DNA of 64,000 nt, from NCBI GenBank assembly GCA_007751255.1, contig CP036296.1, positions 4,030,001-4,094,000 on the forward strand. The letters are read 5' to 3'. Both the position numbers and the translations under genes were made by a program. Below are positions 52,836-60,428 of this stretch, piece by piece; position 1 is the first letter of the stretch, and each line of letters opens with the position of its first letter. Under the pieces are notes generated by a model. That model worked only from the letters and a program-made list of their open reading frames with translations, ran no database searches and was not told where the DNA came from. This DNA is from Engelhardtia mirabilis. Its GTDB lineage: Bacteria; Planctomycetota; UBA1135; GCA-002686595.

Positions 52836-53990
52836 ATGGACGAGGAGCGCGCGGGAACGGAGCGGCTGGCGAGGTTCGCCCTGGCCGCCCTGGTGCTGAT
52901 CTTCCCCCTGGTCTACCTCGTCAAGGTGGTGACAGGGGAGCGCGTGCCCGTGCCCCAGCGCGCCGATCCGGCCTGGATCCACCTGGTCCTCATCACCGTC
53001 GGCGACTGGTCGCAACCGACCTTCGAGCCCGAGTCGCCGGCCCTGGTGCAGATGCTCCAACGGGGCGTGTTCGTGGGCCCGATCTACTCCGCCAGCGACG
53101 ACCCGGGCGCCTCGGCCGCGAGCCTGTGGACCGGTCGCTACCCGGCCAACAGCGGCGTGCAGTCGTCGTCCCAAGCCCTGCCCTTCGGCGCCTGGACCCT
53201 GGCCGAGGGCGCGCGCCGCAGCGGCTACCGCACCGCCGCCTTCCTACAGCAGCCATTCGCCACGCGCCAGAACATCGGCGGCTTCGACCAGGTCATCGAG
53301 GGCGAGTCCCTCGATGTCGAGCGGCTGTCGCAGTTGGCCGATTCCTTCCTGCGCCAACATCCGGACCAGCGGCGGCTCCTGTGGCTGCACCTGGAGCGGG
53401 CCGGGCGCGACCTGGCCGACGTGGACGCCCTCTTGGGCGCCGTGCAGGCGACCCTGGCCGACACGGGCGACGAGGTCGACACGCTGACCATGGTCACCGG
53501 CCTGACGGGCTCACCCCGCGGCTGGATGGAGGCGCGCTGTCGCGTGCCGCTGATGATGGAGCTGCCCACGCAGCTCTCCGCGCGCAGCCGCTCGTCGTCA
53601 CACCTGAGCCTGGTCGATGCCACCGGGCTGCTGCGGCTCTTGATGCGCCTGCCCAACCCGGACGCCGGCGCAGGCGAGAGCGCGCTGCAATCGCGCGGCG
53701 AGACCCTGTGGAACGCGGTCAAGGGTGTCGAGGTCTTCGAGTGGGTCTGGATCGAGGGCGAGTTCGGGCACGTCATGCGCCGCCCGGGGCTGCGGGTGCA
53801 GGTCGACCCGGCCCCACCCGACCAGGTGCCCACCCGCGACCTGCGGATTCTGAACGGCACCCAGGCCAGCGGGCAGAGCATGCCGCACCTGTCGCCCGCC
53901 GACGAGCGCGGTGCCCTCGAGGCCTACCTGTCGGTTCGCAAGCAGGTTTACGAGGGCGCGACGGAGCCGATCGACGCCCTCGGGGGCTGA
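52836..53990 (+). CDS. Degenerate sulfatase-fold membrane protein (probable pseudoenzyme)
   Basis: The protein has 384 residues. One N-terminal transmembrane helix (about 13-30). The sulfatase core can be followed by order of blocks: HLVLITVGDWSQPTF at the place of the metal-binding TVDxLRxD (Asp residues lost, only GDW at 56-58); GASAASLWTGRYPANSGVQ at the place of the C/T-x-P-S-x4-LTG signature (ASAAS, 92-96); then DEVDTLTMVTGLTGSPRGWMEARCRVPLMME at the place of the ADHGE block, without DH. All recognised metal ligands are therefore missing. It begins 5 nt after the Dpm1-like gene, so it is co-transcribed and may be a structural partner of glycosylation. Confidence 0.65.
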   Translation: MDEERAGTERLARFALAALVLIFPLVYLVKVVTGERVPVPQRADPAWIHLVLITVGDWSQPTFEPESPALVQMLQRGVFVGPIYSASDDPGASAASLWTGRYPANSGVQSSSQALPFGAWTLAEGARRSGYRTAAFLQQPFATRQNIGGFDQVIEGESLDVERLSQLADSFLRQHPDQRRLLWLHLERAGRDLADVDALLGAVQATLADTGDEVDTLTMVTGLTGSPRGWMEARCRVPLMMELPTQLSARSRSSSHLSLVDATGLLRLLMRLPNPDAGAGESALQSRGETLWNAVKGVEVFEWVWIEGEFGHVMRRPGLRVQVDPAPPDQVPTRDLRILNGTQASGQSMPHLSPADERGALEAYLSVRKQVYEGATEPIDALGG

Positions 53991-54106
53991 GGCCGAGGGA
54001 GCGCGCGGACGTCGACCGACAGTGGTCGTTGCGAATCCCCGCGACGCAGGTCGAGCGGTTAGAACCGGGTCCGATTGATCCGTTCCCGACCACGCCACGA
54101 CGCGCG

Positions 54107-55765
54107 ATGATTCAGAAGACTCCAGCCCTCGCTCTTACGCCCCTCGCCCTCGGCTTGCTGATCGCCGTCGCACCGGCGCAGACGCCCCAGCGCGGACTGA
54201 CCCTGTTCAACCCGAACGCCGACACGAACACCTACCTGATCGACAACAGCGGTCAGGTGGTGCACTCCTGGGCCTTCGGTCAGATGCCCGGCAACACGGT
54301 CTACCTCGAACCCGACGGCACCCTGCTGCGCTGCAAGCAGGTCGCAGGCGGGCTGACGCTGGGCGGCTTCGGCGGCGGCATCCAACGCGCGGCCTTCGAC
54401 GGCACGTTGACCTGGGACCTCAACCTAGCCAACGCCCAGATCCACCAGCACCACGACGCGATCTCCTTGCCGAATGGGAACGTGCTGACGATCGTGTGGG
54501 AGCGGCTGAGCGCGGCCGACGCCATCGCCGCCGGCCGGAACCCCTCCACCCTCGCCGGCCCCAACTGGATCCCCGACGCGATCGTCGAGTACCGCCAGAC
54601 CGGACCGAGCACGGGCGTGGAGGTCTGGCGCTGGCGGGCCATGGACCACCTGATCCAGGACTTCGATCCCACCAAGGCCAACTTCGGCGTGGTCGCCGAC
54701 CATCCCGAGCGTCTCGACATCAACTTCCCGCCGACCGGCCCCCCGACCGGGGAGTGGCTGCACGTCAACTCGGTCAGCTACGACCCGGTCTTCGACCAGG
54801 TGCTGATCAACTCACCCTTCCGGGGCGAGTTCTGGATCGTCGACCACAGCACGACCACGGCCGAGGCGGCGGGCAGCACCGGCGGCAACTCCGGCAAGGG
54901 CGGAGACCTGCTCTACCGTTGGGGCAACCCGGCCGCACACGGCGCGGGGACCGTGCTCGACCAGAAGCTGTTCAATCAGCACGGCACGAAGTTCATCGAG
55001 CCCGGTCGACCGGGCGCCGGCAACGTGCTGGTGTTCAACAACCAGGTCGCCGGCCCGCCGCTGCACTCGGAGGTTTGGGAACTGGAGCGCCAGGCCGACG
55101 GCACCGGTGCCTACCCCCTGGCGCCGGGCGCGATCTGGGGCCCCGCCGCGCCCGTCTGGACCTACGTCGCCCCGAACCCGGGCGACTTCTACTCGGGCTT
55201 CCTCTCCAGCGCCCAGCGCCAGCCGAACGGCGACACCCTGGTCACCAGCGGAACCCAGGCCTGGTTGTTCGAGGTCACGAACGCCGGCGCCAAGGTCTGG
55301 GAGCACTTCAACACCTTCCCCGCCGTCGGCGGAAAGATGGTCTTCCGCTCCACCCGCTACGAGCACTACCTGTGGTCGGACGCGGCCGAGGTCTCGGCGG
55401 CGAGCGGCGCCACGGTGGGCTTCGACCTGCTCGCCGGCTCGGACTTCGCGGGACACGTCTACCTGCTCCTGGGCTCCGCCAGCGGCACGAGCCCGGGCCT
55501 GCCGATCGACGGCGAGCTGCTGCCACTCGTGACACCCGATCCCTACTTCAACTTGACCCTCGGCCAGCCGAACGTCGCGCCGTTCGCGCAGACCCTGGGC
55601 GTCCTCGACGGACAGGGACGCGCCAGCGCGAGCCTGACCGTCCCCGCCGGTGCGGTCGGAGCCCTGGTCGGCGTGACCCTCGACCACGCGTTCGTCGCCA
55701 TCGACCCGGTGGGCTTCGCAGTCAGCTTGGCCAGCAACTCGCAGTCGTTGACGATCGTGCCCTGA
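54107..55765 (+). CDS. Secreted arylsulfotransferase (ASST)-family protein
   Basis: The protein has 552 residues. Signal peptide MIQKTPALALTPLALGLLIAVAPAQ. ASST propeller features are GLTLFNPNADTNTYLIDNSG, then the conserved His of IHQHHDAISLPNGN, EWLHVNSVSYDP and LFNQHGTKFIEPG (metal/active-site His residues). The family transfers sulfate between phenolic esters, or is a related propeller hydrolase. The C-terminal about 110 residues (GHVYLLLGSASGTSPGLPI... to the end) are a tail like those of other planctomycete exported proteins. The ATG at 54107-54109 is chosen for its signal peptide. A TAGAAC element lies near 54060. It ends just before the second giant palindrome. Confidence 0.78.
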   Translation: MIQKTPALALTPLALGLLIAVAPAQTPQRGLTLFNPNADTNTYLIDNSGQVVHSWAFGQMPGNTVYLEPDGTLLRCKQVAGGLTLGGFGGGIQRAAFDGTLTWDLNLANAQIHQHHDAISLPNGNVLTIVWERLSAADAIAAGRNPSTLAGPNWIPDAIVEYRQTGPSTGVEVWRWRAMDHLIQDFDPTKANFGVVADHPERLDINFPPTGPPTGEWLHVNSVSYDPVFDQVLINSPFRGEFWIVDHSTTTAEAAGSTGGNSGKGGDLLYRWGNPAAHGAGTVLDQKLFNQHGTKFIEPGRPGAGNVLVFNNQVAGPPLHSEVWELERQADGTGAYPLAPGAIWGPAAPVWTYVAPNPGDFYSGFLSSAQRQPNGDTLVTSGTQAWLFEVTNAGAKVWEHFNTFPAVGGKMVFRSTRYEHYLWSDAAEVSAASGATVGFDLLAGSDFAGHVYLLLGSASGTSPGLPIDGELLPLVTPDPYFNLTLGQPNVAPFAQTLGVLDGQGRASASLTVPAGAVGALVGVTLDHAFVAIDPVGFAVSLASNSQSLTIVP

Positions 55766-55796
55766 GCGGACTGATTCCGTTCCGCGTCGTCCCAAC

Positions 55797-55909
55797 TACG
55801 GGCCGTACGGTGCCGGGATCATTTGTCCCACCAGCCGCCAGTGATGCTGCGGCTCGCAGCAACACTGGCGGCTGGTGGGACAAATGATCCCGGCACCGTA
55901 CGGCCCGTA
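55797..55909. repeat. Giant palindrome copy 2 (47-bp perfect outer arms)
   Basis: Outer arms 55797-55843 and 55863-55909 pair perfectly over 47 bp; one A-A mismatch (55844/55862) is followed by 7 more pairs (55845-55851 with 55855-55861) and a 3-nt loop. It lies between the stops of two convergent genes. The core at 55805-55830 matches 36033-36058 in copy 1 at 24 of 26 positions; the inner parts of the arms differ between copies but each copy stays self-complementary. Confidence 0.9.
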
Positions 55910-55927
55910 CGTCCCAGCAAACGCAAA

Positions 55928-55961
55928 CCGGCCGGCAGCCCCGCGAAGGGCTGCCGGCCGG
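55928..55961. terminator. GC-rich hairpin between convergent genes
   Basis: A perfect 14-bp stem (55928-55941 with 55948-55961) with a 6-nt loop. It follows the giant palindrome and precedes the stop of the minus-strand gene at 55992, a good position for a bidirectional terminator. No long T-tract. Confidence 0.65.
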
Positions 55962-55991
55962 CATTGACCTGGGCGCGTCGGCGCCGGGGTC

Positions 55992-57815
55992 TCAGAGCGT
56001 CGCCGGCTCGGATGAGGCGACGAACTGCAGGGTCAGGGGCGAGAACAGCAGGGCCTGGAGCACGGCGATGCCGGTCTGGCCCGTGCCGTTGACGAAGGTC
56101 GCGCTGACCTCGCCGCTGGCGTCGAAGGGCAAGAGCCCTGTCGCGATCTGGACGGTGGCCAGGTCGAGGCCGGTGAAGATCGACTCGAGCCCGGGTACGG
56201 GCAGCTCGGTGGAGCTCGCCAGGCTCGCGGGGCCCCAGACCAACAGGGCCGCGGCACCGGCGATGCCGCCGCCCACGCGCACCTCGACCGGACCCTGGCC
56301 GCTGACGCCGGGACCGATCAGGTCCAGCTGCATGCGCGCGGGCTTGAGCTCGACGCGGTCGTGGGCCCCGGCGGGGTCGACCGTGAGGTAGCGGATCGTC
56401 CCGGCTTCACTGGACTGGAAGGCCTGGAAGGGCTCCAGGCCCCCGCCGAGCTCGAACTCCAGCTCGTCGACGTACTCACCCGGGTCCGCCTGGAGCAGGG
56501 TGATCGGTGCGCTGCCGCCCGCGGAGAACAGGATCCGGCCGGCGCCGGCCACGGGGTCCGAGTCGGCGATCAGCAGGTCGTTGGAGCCCTCGAGCAGCAG
56601 ATCACGCAGGTCCGTGAAGCCACCGGCCAACAGGGTCGCATCCGCCAGGCTCAGGCCGCCGAGGGTCTCGGGCAGGTCCTTGTTCCACGGGTTCGAGACC
56701 GTGTCGAGGTACAGGTGGAAGCGGTCGACGTGGAAGTTGTAGGAGCGCGCCGACACGTAGAGGGTGTGCTGGCCCGGGGTCAGGTCGAAGTAGGCCTGCT
56801 CGTTGGGGAGGCTCCCGCTGTAGTCGAACCACGACAGGAAGTTCCACACGCCGACGTTCTGCCAACCGCCGTTGGAGAAGCACTTGAGCCACGGGCCGTT
56901 GTCCATGCGGACCCAGGCGTCGTTCTCCTTGTCCGACTCCGGGTAGTCGTGGCGGTTGTGGATCACGAACTCGTAGCGGCCGCCCGTGGTCACCTCGAAG
57001 GTGTAGCTCAGGGTGCCCACGTCGGGAGTGTTGAAGAAGTTCCCGCCGTCCCAACGGAAGTAGCCGTCGCCGGCGAAGCCCGTCTTGGTGTTCTCGAGCT
57101 TCCATTGGTCGACGGGCGGGACCGACTCGGTCTCGATCACGATCAGGCCGTTCTGCTCGACGTAGCCGGCGGCCGGCGGGTTGGCCAGGGTCGCCGGGTC
57201 GAAGCGGTAGATGGCGCTGGAGCCGGCCGGCGCGGGGACCTGGTCCGTCCGCGTGCCGACCAGCAGCCCGCCATCGGGAGCCATGGCGACGGGGCCGGGC
57301 GCACCACCCAGAAGGGCGATGGTGGTCGTGTTGCCGGTGGTCAGGTCGAGGCGCGAGAGCACGTCGCCGCTGACGATGATCGAGCTGGGTGATTCCCAGG
57401 CGGCGTCGAAGTTGCCGGACAGGGTGGCCAGCTTGGTTCCGCCGCTGAGGTCCAGCTCGAAGCGAAAGATGTCGCCCGAGTCCCGCTGGCCCGCGATCAC
57501 GAAGGTCTCGGTGGGATCGATCAGCACGAACCCCGCCTCGCCGATCTGGTCGAACTTGCCGAGCGTGCCGTTGGAGGTTCCGGCCGCCCAGAAGCGGCGC
57601 ACTTGGAAGCCGTCGTTGCCGACGGACTTGCCGTCGGAGAGGGTCGCCACGGCCTGGGACGGCACGACGTGCGACGGAAGGGTCTCGAGGCCGAAGCCCG
57701 GGAGGGGATCGTCGAGGGTCGGAGTGAGACCAGCAGCGGGGAGCGCGGTCAGCGAGAGGGCGGCGGTGAATGCGCAGGCAGCACGAATCATCGTCGAAGC
57801 AGGGGTCGGGAACAT
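55992..57815 (-). CDS. Secreted beta-propeller-like protein with a carbohydrate-binding-like domain
   Basis: The protein has about 607 residues. Signal peptide MIRAACAFTAALSLTALPAAG begins at an ATG at 57791, 8 codons after the ATG at 57815 chosen here; either may be used. The N-terminal part has propeller-like repeats (PTETFVIAGQRDSGDIFRFEL, APDGGLLVGTRTD). Residues about 230-380 look like a CBM-type beta-sandwich (TTGGRYEFVIHNRHDYPES, DLTPGQHTLYVSARSYNFHV). The C-terminus is a beta-rich planctomycete-type tail. No catalytic residues recognised. -10-like TAGACT at 57863-57868. Convergent with the ASST gene. Confidence 0.65.
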   Translation of the reverse strand: MFPTPASTMIRAACAFTAALSLTALPAAGLTPTLDDPLPGFGLETLPSHVVPSQAVATLSDGKSVGNDGFQVRRFWAAGTSNGTLGKFDQIGEAGFVLIDPTETFVIAGQRDSGDIFRFELDLSGGTKLATLSGNFDAAWESPSSIIVSGDVLSRLDLTTGNTTTIALLGGAPGPVAMAPDGGLLVGTRTDQVPAPAGSSAIYRFDPATLANPPAAGYVEQNGLIVIETESVPPVDQWKLENTKTGFAGDGYFRWDGGNFFNTPDVGTLSYTFEVTTGGRYEFVIHNRHDYPESDKENDAWVRMDNGPWLKCFSNGGWQNVGVWNFLSWFDYSGSLPNEQAYFDLTPGQHTLYVSARSYNFHVDRFHLYLDTVSNPWNKDLPETLGGLSLADATLLAGGFTDLRDLLLEGSNDLLIADSDPVAGAGRILFSAGGSAPITLLQADPGEYVDELEFELGGGLEPFQAFQSSEAGTIRYLTVDPAGAHDRVELKPARMQLDLIGPGVSGQGPVEVRVGGGIAGAAALLVWGPASLASSTELPVPGLESIFTGLDLATVQIATGLLPFDASGEVSATFVNGTGQTGIAVLQALLFSPLTLQFVASSEPATL

Positions 57816-57862
57816 CGCGAGGCGCCTTGGGAGGAGTCCGTCCGGCGGTTTTCGAGCGGAAC

Positions 57863-57868
57863 AGTCTA
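57863..57868 (-). promoter_or_regulatory. -10-like TAGACT upstream of the CBM-like secreted protein
   Basis: Minus-strand TAGACT lies 47 nt before the ATG at 57815. The rest of the gap to 58110 contains no gene that I can support. Confidence 0.4.
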
Positions 57869-58110
57869 AGAGGCCACAATGTGGCCCGTCCCGCTCAACC
57901 ATCCCTCGTGAGTCACGCTGGGCCCAACGAAGGTCTGCCTTTACTCGGATAGAACCTCGAATCAACCGGGAAGGACCTTCCGGCGACTCTCGAACCAACT
58001 TTCCAAGGGCTCTCGGGTGCGACGACCAGGAATCGGCGCGGGTTCAAGGGAGTTTCAGGTCTCGATGAGAACCGGCGGATCCGAGCCTCGAAACTCCTCG
58101 CCGCGAGCCC

Positions 58111-59034
58111 TCACCAGAGGAATGTGCCGCCGGGCTCCAACACCTCGGCCGTGACCCGACGCCCTCGCAGCCCGTGCCAGGTACCCAGGGCCTTGGCGAT
58201 CGCGCCGCGGGCCTCGCCGCGGAACAGCGAGCGCAACAGCACGAGCGGCCAGGTCAAGACGTCGTAGACGAGGAACCGCAGCCAGCGCACCGGCGTCCCG
58301 TGCCGCCGCAGGAACCACGGCGTGTTGACGGCCATCATGTACTTGCGGCGCGGGTTGTAGCCCCCACCGGTCGAGGTGTGGGCGTCGTGGAAGACGTGCA
58401 CCGGCCCGAGGCAAACCACCCCGAAGCCCTGCTCCACGGCCCGCACGCAGAAGTCCACGTCCTCGTGGTAGGCGAAGAGGTCGCCGTCCAAACCCTCGAG
58501 CTGTTCGTAGACCGAGCGCCGCGCCAGGAGCGCACAGCCGGCCACGTAGTCGACCGCGGTCGTCGCCTGCCACGGCTCGCCATCCGGCTGGCGGTGGCCA
58601 CGCAGGGTCGAGAGGTTCTCGCGGAAGGTCAACATGCCCCCGGCGGCCCAGACCAGGTCCGGCTCCTTCTCGTAGAGCACCCGCGGTCCGACGATGCCTA
58701 CGTCCTCGTGCTCGACCAGGTACTGCTCCAACCGCCGCAATGCTCCGCGAGGCACTTGGACGTCGTTGTTGACCAGGAACACCGCGTCCGCCCCCCTGTC
58801 GAGCGCGATCGCCACGCCCCGGTTGCAGCCGTGCCCGTAGCCCTCGTTGGTGTCGTTGCGAACAACCGTCAGCGCCGGATAGCGCTCGAGCACGCGCTCC
58901 AGCGAGCCGTCGACGCTGGCGTTGTCGATGAAGACGATCTCCTCGGGCTCGAGCTCCTGATCCAACAGGCTCGCGATGCAGGGCAGGTTCGCCGCCCCAC
59001 CGTTCCAGTTCACGACGACCGCGAAGATCCTCAC
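58111..59034 (-). CDS. GT2 glycosyltransferase, rhamnosyltransferase-like
   Basis: The protein has 307 residues. GT2 motifs are FAVVVNWNGG at the start, EEIVFIDNASVDGS, NEGYGHGCNRGVAIAL, AVFLVNNDVQVP (DxD-like NND), FAYHEDVDFCVRAVEQGF (the ED-x-D motif) and HVFHDAHTS. These are typical of WbbL-type rhamnosyl- and related transferases on cell-surface polysaccharides. The start is a GTG at 59032-59034 overlapping the xseA TGA (GTGA), so it is translationally coupled to an unrelated DNA-repair gene. A -10-like element is not evident, consistent with co-transcription. Confidence 0.87.
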   Translation of the reverse strand: MRIFAVVVNWNGGAANLPCIASLLDQELEPEEIVFIDNASVDGSLERVLERYPALTVVRNDTNEGYGHGCNRGVAIALDRGADAVFLVNNDVQVPRGALRRLEQYLVEHEDVGIVGPRVLYEKEPDLVWAAGGMLTFRENLSTLRGHRQPDGEPWQATTAVDYVAGCALLARRSVYEQLEGLDGDLFAYHEDVDFCVRAVEQGFGVVCLGPVHVFHDAHTSTGGGYNPRRKYMMAVNTPWFLRRHGTPVRWLRFLVYDVLTWPLVLLRSLFRGEARGAIAKALGTWHGLRGRRVTAEVLEPGGTFLW

Positions 59035-60425
59035 TCGGAGCGCTCCGATCCCGGGTCGACCGCGAACACCCGGCTGCGCGCGCTGCCGCGGGCGAAGCGC
59101 GTCTCGAGCTCGTCGCCCACCGACAGGTCACTCCCGTCGCGCACCGCGACGCCGGCAGCGTCGTTGGTGATCGAATAGCCCCGCGCCAGCACCTTCAGGG
59201 GCGAGATCGCATCGAGCGTCCCGGCCGCCAGGGCCAGCCGCCGATCCGCGCGTTCGAGGGTCGTCCGCGCGCCGCCCTCGAGCCGCGGGGCCAGGGCCGA
59301 GAGGCGCCGCTCCCACAGCTCGACCCGAGCACGGGGACTCACACGTCCCAGGCGGTTGGCCAGGGAACCCAGCCGCTCACCCGCCCGACCGAGGTCGCGC
59401 GCCGATGCGGAGTGCAGACGCGCCAGCAGGTGGCGCAGCTCCCGCGCCCGATCGGCCAGGATCCACTCGGCGCCGCGCAGGACCCGCGAGCCGCTAGCCC
59501 GCGCCAAGCGATCCGCGCGCGCCTCGACCAGCTCGTCCATGGCCTCGAGCAGGTGGTTCCAGAGCCGCTCGAGCCGCTCCTCGCGCGCCGCGCGGTCGGG
59601 AATCACCGTTTGAGCCGCGTCCGTCGGTGTGTGCGCGCGGTGGTCGGCCACCAGATCGGCCAGGGTCGTGTCGGTCTCGTGCCCGACGCCGCTCACCACC
59701 GGCACCGAGCATTCCCAGATGGCCCGCGCCACCGGCTCCTCGTTGAAGGCCCACAGGTCCTCGAGCGAGCCTCCGCCACGGGCCACGATGATCACGTCCA
59801 CGCCGCTGGCGTCGAGCCGCGCGATGGCCGCCGCGACCTGTTCGGCCGCGCCCGGTCCCTGCACCGGCGTGTGGCACAGGCGCAGGGGATGCCCGGACCA
59901 GCGCAGGGAGCGGGTGCGCAGGATGTCGCGCAGGGCGGCGCCGTCGCGACTGGTGACGACCCCGATCAGGCGCGGGCTCGTGGGCAGCGCCCGCGCGCGC
60001 CCGAACCAGCCCCGCTCGCGCAGCTCCGCCTTGAGGGCCTCGAGACGCGCCAGCAGCTGCCCCACCCCCACCGGTTCCAGGCGGTCGACCACCAGGCTGT
60101 ACGAGCCGCGGGGTGCGTAGACGTCGACGGTTCCGTGGGCCACGACGCGGTCACCCTCGCGCGGGTTGAGGCGGCCCACCCGCGCCACGTGGCTGCGCCA
60201 GACCACGCACGAGATGCGCGCGCCGGCGTCCTTCAGGTCGAAGTAGACGTGACCCGAGGCGGCCTTCTTGAGGCCCGAGAGCTCGCCCTCGACGCGCACG
60301 CGCCCGAAGCCCTGGAGCTGCGCGGCGATGCGCCGCGTCAACTCCGTGACGCTCTCGGCCGCGTCCTCGAGCTCGGACGCTCCGGCACCCGTGCGCGACG
60401 GCGGCTCCTCGAACAGTCCGCGCAT
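59031..60425 (-). CDS. xseA: Exodeoxyribonuclease VII large subunit
   Basis: The protein has 464 residues. The N-terminal OB-fold (RVRVEGELSGLKKAASGHVYFDLKD) is followed by the catalytic domain with LIGVVTSRDGAALRDILRT, VIIVARGGGSLEDLWAFNEEPVARAI and VPVVSGVGHETDTTLADLVADHRAHTPTDAAQ. The C-terminal coiled coil (AREERLERLWNHLLEAM...) ends with the conserved SPLKVLARGYSI. With XseB it degrades single-stranded DNA. No xseB is visible in the window. ATG at 60423-60425, 3 nt after the stop of the upstream gene. Confidence 0.96.
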   Translation of the reverse strand: MRGLFEEPPSRTGAGASELEDAAESVTELTRRIAAQLQGFGRVRVEGELSGLKKAASGHVYFDLKDAGARISCVVWRSHVARVGRLNPREGDRVVAHGTVDVYAPRGSYSLVVDRLEPVGVGQLLARLEALKAELRERGWFGRARALPTSPRLIGVVTSRDGAALRDILRTRSLRWSGHPLRLCHTPVQGPGAAEQVAAAIARLDASGVDVIIVARGGGSLEDLWAFNEEPVARAIWECSVPVVSGVGHETDTTLADLVADHRAHTPTDAAQTVIPDRAAREERLERLWNHLLEAMDELVEARADRLARASGSRVLRGAEWILADRARELRHLLARLHSASARDLGRAGERLGSLANRLGRVSPRARVELWERRLSALAPRLEGGARTTLERADRRLALAAGTLDAISPLKVLARGYSITNDAAGVAVRDGSDLSVGDELETRFARGSARSRVFAVDPGSERSE

Positions 60426-60428
60426 GGT

